This document shows, in pieces, positions 7,087 through 14,600 of a stretch of 17,350 nt of DNA. The DNA lies in the NCBI GenBank assembly GCA_003164305.1, contig PLSZ01000032.1, forward strand, positions 1 through 17,350, in the 5' to 3' direction. The translations under genes were made by a program, and so were the position numbers. The notes beneath the pieces were generated by a model that searched no databases, had not been told where the DNA came from, and saw only the letters and a program-made list of their open reading frames with translations. Within the stretch, counting starts at the first letter, position 1. Each line of letters starts with the position of its first letter. This DNA comes from Acetobacteraceae bacterium. GTDB lineage: Bacteria; Pseudomonadota; Alphaproteobacteria; Acetobacterales; Acetobacteraceae.

Positions 7087-7106
7087 GATGGTAAGGGACC
7101 ACCATC
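7087..7106 (+). promoter_or_regulatory. Small hairpin holding the ribosome site of the cytochrome gene
   Basis: GATGGT at 7087-7092 pairs perfectly with ACCATC at 7101-7106. The eight-base loop AAGGGACC contains the only purine-rich ribosome-site candidate before the ATG at 7113. A six-pair stem with the site displayed in its loop could modulate translation, but a stem this short in GC-rich DNA can arise by chance. Confidence 0.3.
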
Positions 7107-7112
7107 CCAACC

Positions 7113-8378
7113 ATGCCGAACATGCGCCGCCTGATCCGCCGCTTCCTGCTCCGGCTGTTTCTGCTGGCGATTCCGGCCGCCCTCGCTGCCGTCCTCATCA
7201 TCGCCTGGGCGCCGGAGATCGCGCCGATCGCGCCGCCGGATCGCGCGTCCTTCCCGCGGGAGGCGATCACGCGCGGAGCGACCCTCGCCGCTCTGGGCGA
7301 CTGCGCGGTGTGTCACACAGTGCCCAACGGCCGCCCTTATGCCGGCGGACGGGGCGTCCCCACGCCCTTCGGCACCGTCTTCGCCACCAACATCACGCCT
7401 GGCCCGGACACCGGCATCGGCCGCTGGTCCCTGGCCGCCTTCACCCGAGCCATGCGCGATGGCGTTGCTCGCAACGGAGCGCACCTCTACCCGGTGTTGC
7501 CGTACCCACATTTCACCAAGGCGACCGACGACGATATCGCCGCGATGTACGCATTCCTGATGACCCGGGCCCCGATGGCGCAAATCTCGCCCGCCAATTC
7601 GCTGCGGTTTCCATTCAACTATCGCCCACTGATCGCCGCGTGGAACGCGCTGTTTCTGACACCGGAGCGGTGGACGCCGGATGCCTCGAAGGACGCGGAA
7701 TGGAACCGCGGCGCCTATCTGGTGGATGCCATCGGTCACTGTGGGGCGTGCCATACGCCGCATAACCCGATCGGCGCCGAGGAAAATACCCTGGCCTTCA
7801 CGGGGGGCGACGCCGAGGGCTGGTATGCTCCCTCGTTGCGCGCCGCCATTCCCGCGCCCTGGAGCATCGACGCGCTGGCAACCTATCTGCGGACCGGCCT
7901 CGATCAGGGGCATGGCGTGGCGGCGGGTCCGATGGCGCCGGTCACGCATCAACTGGCGACGGTTCCGGACGCCGACGTGCATGCGATCGCGGTGTATGTC
8001 GCGTCGTTGATGCCGGCGGCGGGCGGCGCGAAAGCGCCGGCGCCAAAGCAGGTTGCCGCGTCGCCGGAGTTCGATGGCGCGTGCGGCGGGTGCCACGGGA
8101 ACAACGCGCCGATGACGTTGCGCGGGGCGCCGTCTCTGGCCCTCAGCACGGCGGTGAACGCGCCGACCGCGCGGAACGTAGTGGACATCATTCTGCACGG
8201 ATTGCCGTGGCGGGAGGGCCACGCGGGACCGTACATGCCTGGGTTCGCGGGGGAGCTGACGGATGCTCAGGTGGCGGCGCTCGCGGCGTATGTGCGGGCG
8301 CGGTACAGCGATCAGCCGGCGTGGCGGGATGGCGACAGTTCGGTGCGTGAGGCGAGGCGCGAGGGTGACGGGTCGTAG
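7113..8378 (+). CDS. Membrane-anchored triheme cytochrome c (alcohol/gluconate dehydrogenase subunit type)
   Basis: This 421-residue protein has a basic N-terminus and one hydrophobic segment at about residues 10-32, which acts as an uncleaved anchor or signal. Three c-type heme sites follow: CAVCH at 64-68, CGACH at 210-214 and CGGCH at 323-327. Each starts a cytochrome c domain, and methionine ligands are plausible (for example GPMAPV near 271-276 and GPYMPGF near 371-377). The spacing and length fit the cytochrome subunit of membrane alcohol and gluconate dehydrogenases, also used as partner of periplasmic molybdenum hydroxylases. It would pass electrons from a periplasmic dehydrogenase to ubiquinone or a terminal oxidase. 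No PQQ or flavin dehydrogenase gene is next to it. The nearest candidate partner is the molybdoenzyme at 10215-12898, beyond an opposite-strand gene. M4 at 7122 is an alternative start. The C-terminal 25 residues are polar and unstructured. Confidence 0.93.
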   Translation: MPNMRRLIRRFLLRLFLLAIPAALAAVLIIAWAPEIAPIAPPDRASFPREAITRGATLAALGDCAVCHTVPNGRPYAGGRGVPTPFGTVFATNITPGPDTGIGRWSLAAFTRAMRDGVARNGAHLYPVLPYPHFTKATDDDIAAMYAFLMTRAPMAQISPANSLRFPFNYRPLIAAWNALFLTPERWTPDASKDAEWNRGAYLVDAIGHCGACHTPHNPIGAEENTLAFTGGDAEGWYAPSLRAAIPAPWSIDALATYLRTGLDQGHGVAAGPMAPVTHQLATVPDADVHAIAVYVASLMPAAGGAKAPAPKQVAASPEFDGACGGCHGNNAPMTLRGAPSLALSTAVNAPTARNVVDIILHGLPWREGHAGPYMPGFAGELTDAQVAALAAYVRARYSDQPAWRDGDSSVREARREGDGS

Positions 8379-8676
8379 TTTCTCGGCACGCGAGGGGTTT
8401 GGAGGGTGGGAGGACGAGGCGGTCATCGTGCCATGCCGCCACTAGGGATGGGCGGCTGAGCGGAGGGCCGCGATCGACCCATGCCCATGCCGGACATTCC
8501 TGGCCGGTAGCGCGACAGGATGAGATTGGCCGGAGCTGGCCGATTCCGGTCCGACCAGTGTGCGCCAATCCGACCATGAAAGCTGCCGTCCGACGAGGTC
8601 ATCCTCTCGACAACTTCCGACCCAAAACCGACGCGTCGCCCGGTAATGGCCCGGCACAGAACAATTCTCCTGGTGC
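8379..8676. other. Gap of about 300 bp without a gene; spaced TCCGAC motifs
   Basis: No convincing coding sequence is seen between the end of the cytochrome gene and the stop of the opposite phosphotransferase gene. The stretch contains TCCGAC at 8550, 8569, 8589 and 8616, i.e. at spacings of 19, 20 and 27 bases, and short GGCCGG-type repeats around 8510-8545. No strong terminator hairpin with a T run was found for either of the two converging genes. Confidence 0.4.
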
Positions 8677-9873
8677 CTACGCTTGCTTCCGGTCGGACGG
8701 TGGCCCGACGAATGCCGGAAAGTCGGACAGCGGCGCGGGGTCTGACCAGCGCTGGCACAAGTCTTTGTGCCAACTGTCGGCCAACATGCGTAGGCGCGGC
8801 AAGATATCGGCCTCCTCCGCCGAACGAGTAGCACGTTCGAGGTACGTGATAATCCTGCCCCGGTTCGTGGCGCGCCCCCACGTTCCGTCTTCAGCCAGAG
8901 CGCCTTCAAGCAGCCAGGACAGGCTGCCCAGGAGCCATGCGGCATCGATGATCGCGCTCTCACGGCGAAATTCGTCGTCATTCGTCGCCTTCGGTACCGC
9001 ATCCGCGATCGCGGCGCGGTATGCCCGATCGATGCGGTGTCTCACCTCGGCCGGGACGGTCCCCGCGCACCAGCAGGTCGGGAAGCCCATGCGCCAATAG
9101 GCAGCGTCCAACAACGCGTGGCCTGGCCGCGCGAACTCGAAGTCAATCAGCTCAGCCCGTCCGTCCGAAGCGAACAGGACATTATCCGGGCAAGGGTCGC
9201 CATGCACCAACGCCTGCCAGCATCCGGGCTGGCGAAGATGTTCCAGAATAAGATTTGCCTCGTCTTCAGGGAATTCGCCTCCGAGCAGTGCGTGCGGCAC
9301 CCGGGCCACGTTTTCGATCCAGCGATGGGCGGGAGGCGGAACCTCCGCGGCAGGGAATCCTTCACGCAGAATCGCGGAATGATTGTCGCGACAGCCAATC
9401 GTAGCACGGTGCAGTGCAGCCAGAGCCTCGGCGTAGGCTGTGAGCGCCTGTTCCGCCTCTTGAGCCGTGCCATGCAGCAATGGCTCGACCAGCGACGCCA
9501 GGCCGTCACCGAGGTCGTTGTAAACAAGGACGCCCTGCTTGAGATCGTACGCGAGAAGTTCAGGGGCGACTGGGTGTCCAGCCCTATGGCGTGCCAGGTA
9601 ACGCGTGGCGGCCCATTCCTTGACGAAGCCCGATACCTCGTAGGCATTCACGGCACCAGCATCGTAGTCCGCCGCTCGCGTCGCCTTGATAATGATCGGT
9701 CTTGGCTTCGTTCCGCCTCGCACCGCCTGAGCACGCAGGATGAGGTTGCGACGCGCATCATCCCCGAGACTTATTACCGAATCGATCCTGACTGCGTCAT
9801 GCGCCGCATGAGAAAGGGCGGCCGACGCGATGGCGACGGCGTCGTCGAGAGTGAAAGGCCGGAAATCCGTCAT
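8677..9873 (-). CDS. Phosphotransferase of the APH/choline kinase-like fold
   Basis: The protein has 398 residues and the core of aminoglycoside-phosphotransferase-like small-molecule kinases: an N-terminal lobe with PIIIKA (candidate ATP-binding lysine K63), a hinge region (GVLVYNDLGDG), the Brenner-type catalytic loop HGDPCPDN (H224, D226, N231), and the metal-binding ELIDFEFARPG (D244). The family phosphorylates hydroxyl groups of sugars, choline, amino sugars or antibiotics, so the name does not imply antibiotic resistance. I chose the ATG at 9873 because AGGTG lies six bases upstream; a longer frame to 9939 adds 22 unsupported residues. It lies on the strand opposite to both neighbours, with gaps of about 300 bases on each side, and its codons look slightly less GC-rich. 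That makes later insertion between the cytochrome and molybdoenzyme genes plausible but unproven. The substrate is unknown. Confidence 0.88.
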   Translation of the reverse strand: MTDFRPFTLDDAVAIASAALSHAAHDAVRIDSVISLGDDARRNLILRAQAVRGGTKPRPIIIKATRAADYDAGAVNAYEVSGFVKEWAATRYLARHRAGHPVAPELLAYDLKQGVLVYNDLGDGLASLVEPLLHGTAQEAEQALTAYAEALAALHRATIGCRDNHSAILREGFPAAEVPPPAHRWIENVARVPHALLGGEFPEDEANLILEHLRQPGCWQALVHGDPCPDNVLFASDGRAELIDFEFARPGHALLDAAYWRMGFPTCWCAGTVPAEVRHRIDRAYRAAIADAVPKATNDDEFRRESAIIDAAWLLGSLSWLLEGALAEDGTWGRATNRGRIITYLERATRSAEEADILPRLRMLADSWHKDLCQRWSDPAPLSDFPAFVGPPSDRKQA

Positions 9874-10214
9874 GTCTGGCACCTGGGAACGACATCTGAT
9901 CACGTGCGCGACTATCGAAGCAATGGCCGCTTCCCACAAAACGTCGCCGTGAGCCTTCGCACGTTCTATGACCGCTCTTGGGAATCTGTCCGACCGGGAC
10001 GGACGGCTTGGTTGGGCGCGAAGCCGCCGGTGACGGGACCGGACGGCCTATGTCCGCTCCCCACGCCTGGCGGTCTTTCCGCCGCCGGCCCATCCCGCAG
10101 GCCAGGACCGGCCAACCGCGCGCCACGAACAATGCCCAGGTCAACTGGCAAAACCACTCCGTTGACGGTAAATGACCAGCACCTGAACCACCGCCGCGGC
10201 GACGGAGGCAACGC
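9874..10214. other. Divergent intergenic region, 341 bp, probably holding two promoters
   Basis: This gap separates the minus-strand phosphotransferase start from the plus-strand [2Fe-2S] subunit start, so promoters for both should lie here. No clear -35/-10 pair could be assigned. At 10163-10183 a short stretch (TTGACGGTAAATGACCAGCAC) resembles the first codons of the downstream gene (10222 onward), an imperfect local duplication. GGAGG at 10204-10208 is the ribosome site of the downstream gene. Confidence 0.45.
10204..10208 (+). promoter_or_regulatory. Ribosome binding site deciding a GTG start
   Basis: GGAGG lies six bases before the GTG at 10215. It is the best ribosome site in the window and fixes the start of the [2Fe-2S] subunit, which has no ATG near its conserved N-terminus. 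Confidence 0.8.
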
Positions 10215-10694
10215 GTGATCACACTGACGGTAAACGGCCAACAGCACGCGATCGACGCCGAGCCGGATACGCCTTTGCTTTACGTCCTGCGCGATGAACT
10301 CGGGCTGAACGGAGCGAAATTCGGCTGCGGTCTGGGGCAATGCGGCGCCTGCACGGTGATCGTCGATGGCGCCGCGGTATTCTCCTGCCTGACGCCGATC
10401 GCGCTGCTGCCCGGCCGTCAGGTGACGACGATCGAAGGCCTCGGCACCGCCGCGGCGCCCGGTCCGGTGCAGCGGGCGTTCATCACGGAGCAGGCCGCGC
10501 AATGCGGGTATTGCATCGCCGGCATGGTGATGCGGGCGCAGGCGCTGCTGGCTCGCTCCCCCCGCCCGACCGAGCAGGAAATCCGCGATGGGTTAAGCCC
10601 GAATCTCTGCCGGTGCGGCACGCACATGCGAATCCTGGCGGCGGTGCGGCGGGCGGCGGGCTCGGCACCGGTTCAGAAGGCGGACACGCAATGA
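10215..10694 (+). CDS. [2Fe-2S] subunit of an isoquinoline 1-oxidoreductase-like molybdenum hydroxylase
   Basis: The 159-residue protein is the small electron-transfer subunit of a xanthine-oxidase-family enzyme. It carries all eight ligands: a plant-type cluster at C38, C43, C46 and C58 (CGCGLGQCGACTV) and a second cluster at C97, C100, C132 and C134 (CGYCIAG, LCRCGTH). Electrons pass from the molybdenum site of the large subunit through these clusters to an outside acceptor. As there is no FAD subunit here, the acceptor is probably a cytochrome c rather than NAD or oxygen, as in isoquinoline, aldehyde or nicotinate dehydrogenases of this type. Translation starts at GTG after a strong GGAGG. 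The stop overlaps the start of the large subunit (ATGA, 10691-10694), so the two are co-translated. Without a signal peptide of its own it is probably exported bound to the Tat-targeted large subunit. Confidence 0.95.
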   Translation: MITLTVNGQQHAIDAEPDTPLLYVLRDELGLNGAKFGCGLGQCGACTVIVDGAAVFSCLTPIALLPGRQVTTIEGLGTAAAPGPVQRAFITEQAAQCGYCIAGMVMRAQALLARSPRPTEQEIRDGLSPNLCRCGTHMRILAAVRRAAGSAPVQKADTQ

Positions 10695-12898
10695 CGGCAG
10701 CGGTCACCCGGCGGGCACTGCTCGCGGCCGGGGGTGGGTTGTTTGTGTCGGTGACGCTGCCCCGCGCAGGGGCATGGGCCGATGACGCGCCACTGCCGGG
10801 AAGTTTGAAAGACACGCCGTTCCTGGATGCGTGGATCCGGATCGACCCGGACAGCACCATCACCGCCTTCACCGGCAAGGCGGAACTCGGCCAGGGGCTG
10901 AAAACCGCGCTGGTGCAGATCGTCGCGGAGCAGTTGCAAGTGGTGCCGGCCCGGGTGCACCTGGTCACGGCGGATACCGCCCGAACGCCGAATGAGGGGG
11001 TCACGGCCGGCAGCCACTCGATGCAGGACAGCGGCACCGCGCTGCTGAACGCATCGGCTCAGGCGAGGCTGCTGCTGCTGAACGCCGCCGCCACCGACAT
11101 GAACGTCGGGGTGGAAACGTTGTCGGTCATCGATGGCGTGATCCACGCCTCTGACGGGGCGACCCGGAATTACGGCGAACTGGCGGCGAAACTGTCGATG
11201 CACGTGCAGGCGCAACCGGGCGGCGGGTTGATCGATCCCGCGCATTATCGGGTGATGGGAGAGGCGCTGCCTCGGCTGGACATTCCGGCGAAGCTGACCG
11301 GCGGCGCGGCGTATGTGCAGGACATGCGGCCGGAGGGGATGCTGCATGCTCGCGTGGTGCGTCAGCCGAGCGCCGGGGCGGAGTTGCTGAGCGTGGACGT
11401 GGACGCCGTGAGCCGCATGCCGGGCGTCGTGACGGTGGTGCGGGACGGAAAATTCCTGGCGGTCGTTGCTGATAAGGAATGGCGTGCGATCAAGGCGATG
11501 CGGGCGCTGGAGGCGTCGGCCCGGTGGCATGAGACCGCGACGTTGCCGGTTCAGGCGGAGGCGCCGGCGTTGATCCAATCGTTGCCGTCTCGCGACATTC
11601 CGGTGCTGACATGGACGGGCGAGGCGATGCCGGCGATCCGGCGGATCAGCGCGAAGTATACGCGGCCGTATCAGATGCATGGGTCGATCGGGCCGTCCTG
11701 CGCTCTGGCGGTGTATGGCGATGACGGAGTGACCGTCTGGACCCACACGCAGGGCGTCTATCCGCTGCGCGCGTCGCTGGCGCAGTTGCTGCGTTTGCCG
11801 CCGGAGAAGGTGCGCTGCGTGCATGTCGAGGGCTCGGGCTGTTACGGCCATAACGGCGCCGACGACGTGGCGGCGGACGCGGCGCTGATCGCTGTCGCGG
11901 TGCCGGGGAAACCGATCCGCGTGCAGTGGATGCGGGAGCAGGAACACACCAACGAGCCGTACGGGCCGGCGATGGTGGCCGAGGTCTCCGGCGCGATCGA
12001 CGCCGAGGGGAAGATCGTCGATTGGACCTACGACGTTTGGAGCAACACGCATAACCGGCGGCCCAACGCGGGCGGCTTGCTGCTGGCCAATGCCGCGTTG
12101 CCGGACCCGCTGCCGGTGCCGCCTCCCGCGCCGATTCCGATGCCGGAGGGCGGCGGCGATCGCAACAGCAACCCGATCTACGCGTTGCCGAACGCCAAAG
12201 TGGTGTCGCATTTCGTGCCGGAGATGCCGGTGCGCGTGTCGGCGATGCGGTCTTTGGGCGCGTATCTCAACATTTTCGCGATCGAGAGTTTCGTTGATGA
12301 ACTGGCGGAGGCGGCCGGGGCCGATCCCGTGGCGTTCCGGCTGCGGCATCTGACGGATGAGCGGGCGCGCGCGGTCGTTCAGTTGGCGGCGGATCGTTTC
12401 GGGTGGGTCGCGAAGGCGCCACGCGAGTCCGGGACGGGCCGGGGGTTCGCGTTCGCTCGGTACAAGAACCTTGGCGCGTATTGCGCGGTCGCGTTGAACG
12501 TTTCGGTGGAGCATGAGACGGGTCAGATCCGGATCGGCCGGGTGGTCGCGGCGGTGGACAGCGGGCAGCCAATCAATCCGGACGGGATTCGAAATCAGAT
12601 CGAAGGCGCGATGGTGCAATCGGCGAGTTGGACGCTGTATGAGGAAGTAAATTTCGACCGCCGGCATATCACCAGCACGGACTGGAGCGGCTATCCGATC
12701 ATGCGCTTTCCGGCTGCTCCGGAGAGCGTCGAGGTCCACATCGTGCCGCGTCCTGGGCAACCGTTCTTAGGCACCGGGGAGGCTGGACAAGGTCCCATGG
12801 CCGCGGCGATCGCCAACGCGTTGCGCGACGCGGCGGGGGTAAGAGTGCGGGATTTGCCGTTGTCGGCCACGCGGGTGAAGGCGGCGATCGGGGTGTAG
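10691..12898 (+). CDS. Molybdopterin-binding large subunit of an isoquinoline 1-oxidoreductase-like hydroxylase
   Basis: The 735-residue protein hydroxylates an N-heterocycle or oxidises an aldehyde with water as oxygen source, using molybdenum cofactor. It opens with a Tat signal (VTRRALLAAGGGLFVSVTLPRAGA), so the enzyme should be periplasmic. Recognisable parts follow: ITAFTGKAELGQGLKTAL, the hinge AHYRVMGEALPRLDIPAKLTGGAAYV with its hammerhead-type domain, PYQMHGSIGPSCALAVY, EGSGCYGHNGADDVAADAA, and QWMREQEHTNEPYGPAM. The catalytic glutamate sits in GTGEAGQGP at E697. The length matches the isoquinoline-oxidoreductase beta-subunit type. I chose the ATG at 10691, although the frame stays open upstream, because it gives the Tat signal and the classic 4-base overlap. 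A triheme cytochrome gene 5' of it is the likely electron partner. The true substrate cannot be read from the sequence. Confidence 0.95.
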   Translation: MTAAVTRRALLAAGGGLFVSVTLPRAGAWADDAPLPGSLKDTPFLDAWIRIDPDSTITAFTGKAELGQGLKTALVQIVAEQLQVVPARVHLVTADTARTPNEGVTAGSHSMQDSGTALLNASAQARLLLLNAAATDMNVGVETLSVIDGVIHASDGATRNYGELAAKLSMHVQAQPGGGLIDPAHYRVMGEALPRLDIPAKLTGGAAYVQDMRPEGMLHARVVRQPSAGAELLSVDVDAVSRMPGVVTVVRDGKFLAVVADKEWRAIKAMRALEASARWHETATLPVQAEAPALIQSLPSRDIPVLTWTGEAMPAIRRISAKYTRPYQMHGSIGPSCALAVYGDDGVTVWTHTQGVYPLRASLAQLLRLPPEKVRCVHVEGSGCYGHNGADDVAADAALIAVAVPGKPIRVQWMREQEHTNEPYGPAMVAEVSGAIDAEGKIVDWTYDVWSNTHNRRPNAGGLLLANAALPDPLPVPPPAPIPMPEGGGDRNSNPIYALPNAKVVSHFVPEMPVRVSAMRSLGAYLNIFAIESFVDELAEAAGADPVAFRLRHLTDERARAVVQLAADRFGWVAKAPRESGTGRGFAFARYKNLGAYCAVALNVSVEHETGQIRIGRVVAAVDSGQPINPDGIRNQIEGAMVQSASWTLYEEVNFDRRHITSTDWSGYPIMRFPAAPESVEVHIVPRPGQPFLGTGEAGQGPMAAAIANALRDAAGVRVRDLPLSATRVKAAIGV

Positions 12899-12905
12899 GG
12901 GAAAG

Positions 12906-12930
12906 GGCCCGTCGTCCCCGGGCCTGTTTT
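12906..12930 (+). terminator. Candidate intrinsic terminator after the molybdoenzyme genes
   Basis: GGCCCG (12906-12911) pairs with CGGGCC (12919-12924) over a seven-base loop and is followed by TGTTTT. It lies eight bases after the large-subunit stop. The stem is short but all G-C, and the T run is weak, so this is a moderate-confidence terminator. Confidence 0.5.
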
Positions 12931-12931
12931 A

Positions 12932-13093
12932 CCGTCATCACCGGGCCCCGACCCGGTGATCTCTCGCGGCACGGCGCTGAATGGAATCCTGTAATTTCGT
13001 AGCCAGAACGATAGCGACGGGCGCCGGCGGAGCACGTCCCTCCGTCCCGCATTGTGCGGCGAAAGATGGCCGGTTCAAGCCCGGCCATGACGG
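12932..13093. repeat. Palindromic REPIN/MITE-like element, about 162 bp
   Basis: The element starts with CCGTCAT and ends with the inverse ATGACGG. Inside each end lies a strong hairpin: ATCACCGGG (12937-12945) with CCCGGTGAT (12952-12960), and ATGGCCGG (13066-13073) with CCGGCCAT (13081-13088). The middle shows no coding potential. Paired hairpins of this GTCATCACCGGG/GGCCGG...CCATGAC style are common dispersed intergenic elements in alphaproteobacteria. It sits between two convergent genes, the usual place for such elements. It has no transposase of its own, and copy number must be tested in the genome. Confidence 0.7.
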
Positions 13094-13226
13094 ATAAGCA
13101 TTGTGCCACGATGGCGATGGGTCGTGCCATGATAACAGCGCCGGCGTCAGCCGTACGCGTCGCGGCGAGCCTCAATCCATTCGCCACTCCCTGATGCCCG
13201 ACCGAATCTGGCCAACCGCGGGCCGG
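13094..13226. other. Remainder of convergent intergenic gap
   Basis: Between the palindromic element and the stop of the MmgE/PrpD gene there is no gene. CCGCGG occurs twice near 13216-13240 and could pair around the end of that gene, but without a T run this is not a convincing terminator. Confidence 0.35.
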
Positions 13227-14600
13227 TCAGACCGCGGCGGCGAAACTCCGTGTCAGGGTCCCGACATCGTCCAGTTCTTCCAACCGCTCCAGCGCGGTCA
13301 GCGCGGCGTCCACGTCGCCGGTCGCGATCGGCCGCCGCGCGTTGGCGGCATTGTCACGAAACTTCGCGCGAAGCAGATCGGCGTTGAGTGGTTTCTCCGG
13401 CGAACCGATCGGGTCCGACGATTCGATCCGGATCGCGCGCCCGTCGCTCAGCCGCACCGTCAGGGTCAGCCAACCTCTGGGTTTATCGCCGGGAACAAGC
13501 TCTCCCTTGATGCGATCGGACAGCGCCAGAGTGGCGGCGTCGCCGAGGCCCGCGACCTCGCCAATGCCGACCTTCCCATGCACCAACGCCGTCGCCACCA
13601 GAAACGGCAGCGCGAACTGGGCTTCCACCACCTGCGTCGGCCGGCGTTTGGCGGGCCCGCTTTCGAACTGGTCGGCATAACCGGCTTTATCCATGGACAT
13701 CGTTACTTCTTCGATGCGGGCTGAACCGAGCTCCGCATGGGCGGCCAAAGCGACGTCGATGCCGCCATGCAACGGGCGACCGCACGGATAAGGCTTGAAG
13801 CTCAGGCCGTCGCCGCGGAAGGCGGACCCCAGATCGCGCGTCAGCAAGGCGACGTCGGCGCCGTTCGGTTGATACAGCTCCAGGAAGCCATGCTTGCCGG
13901 CGAAGATGTTGTGCGCGCCGGTGAACGCCTTGCGCGCCAGGACGGCGGAGAACACGCCCGCGCTGGCCGCCTGACCGGCCTGCAACCGCTTGGTCAGCGC
14001 GCCATCCAGGATGCATTGCCGGTTGCCCGCCGCGTGGCTGTAGGCGATCCCCAGAGCGTGACGCATCTGCTCCACGTCCAGGCCCAACAGCAAACCCGAG
14101 GTGACCGCGGCGCCGAACACCCCGATGCAGGCGGTGCGATGCCAGCCGCGATCCACCGTGGAGGCCAACGCGATCCGGCACGAGACGTCAAGGCCCAGGG
14201 CGATCGCCCGAATGAAGCGGCGACCGTCCACCGGGCCGAGCGTGTCGGCGACCGCCAGTCCCGCTGCCAGCACCGAAATCCCCGGATGGATGGAGCCCGC
14301 CGTGTCGTGCGTGTCGTCGAAATCCAGTGCGTGGCCCATGCTCGCGTTTAACAGCGCGGCCTGAGGCGCGGGCAAACGCCGTCCTCGCAGCACGACGATA
14401 CTCTCCTCGCGGCCGCCCCACTCGTCGGCCAGTTCGAACAGCGCGTCGATCCCGGGCGCGCCGCTGCCGCCGAGGATGCAGCCGAAGGTGTCGAGGATGT
14501 CTCGTTTCGTGGCCGCCACGGTCGCGGCGGGCAGCGCCGCGAACCCGGTGCGCGTGACATGCGCGGCCAGGGCGAAGGCGGGATCTTCCGTTCTGCTCAT
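13227..14600 (-). CDS. MmgE/PrpD family protein
   Basis: This 457-residue protein matches the MmgE/PrpD family in length and pattern: an N-terminal helical domain (ATVAATKRDILDTFGCILGGSGAPG), then GHALDFDDTHD followed by GSIHPGISVLAAGLAVAD, GWHRTACIGVFGAAVTSGLLLGLD, ALGIAYSHAAGN, and SFKPYPCGRPLHGGIDVALAA leading into the smaller C-terminal domain. The HALDFDD and the KPYPC stretches are family hallmarks around the active site. Members dehydrate 2-methylcitrate or epimerise iminodisuccinate, and many have unknown substrates; this one is too distant to call a methylcitrate dehydratase, and no prpB or prpC is nearby. Its ATG overlaps the stop of the upstream peptidyl-prolyl isomerase gene by 4 bases, so it probably depends on that gene's promoter. 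The protein has no signal peptide and should be cytoplasmic. Confidence 0.9.
   Translation of the reverse strand: MSRTEDPAFALAAHVTRTGFAALPAATVAATKRDILDTFGCILGGSGAPGIDALFELADEWGGREESIVVLRGRRLPAPQAALLNASMGHALDFDDTHDTAGSIHPGISVLAAGLAVADTLGPVDGRRFIRAIALGLDVSCRIALASTVDRGWHRTACIGVFGAAVTSGLLLGLDVEQMRHALGIAYSHAAGNRQCILDGALTKRLQAGQAASAGVFSAVLARKAFTGAHNIFAGKHGFLELYQPNGADVALLTRDLGSAFRGDGLSFKPYPCGRPLHGGIDVALAAHAELGSARIEEVTMSMDKAGYADQFESGPAKRRPTQVVEAQFALPFLVATALVHGKVGIGEVAGLGDAATLALSDRIKGELVPGDKPRGWLTLTVRLSDGRAIRIESSDPIGSPEKPLNADLLRAKFRDNAANARRPIATGDVDAALTALERLEELDDVGTLTRSFAAAV

Noticed and set aside
7077..8426. A 449-codon minus-strand frame across the cytochrome gene
   Set aside because: Arginine-rich, no domain, and opposite three intact heme motifs.
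8379..10214. Phosphotransferase gene as a cassette bounded by repeats
   Set aside because: Searching the two flanking gaps by eye gave no direct or inverted repeat longer than chance, and no transposase is present.
9037..10218. A 393-codon plus-strand frame opposite the phosphotransferase
   Set aside because: No recognisable motif; the minus strand carries the complete kinase catalytic loop.
10340..10690. N-terminal extension of the large molybdoenzyme subunit
   Set aside because: It overlaps the [2Fe-2S] gene in another frame and would bury the Tat signal; the ATGA overlap at 10691 is the better start.
10673..12760. A 695-codon open frame on the minus strand across the molybdoenzyme gene
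   Set aside because: It is extremely rich in arginine and histidine with no motif, the mirror effect of high GC opposite a real gene with complete catalytic motifs.
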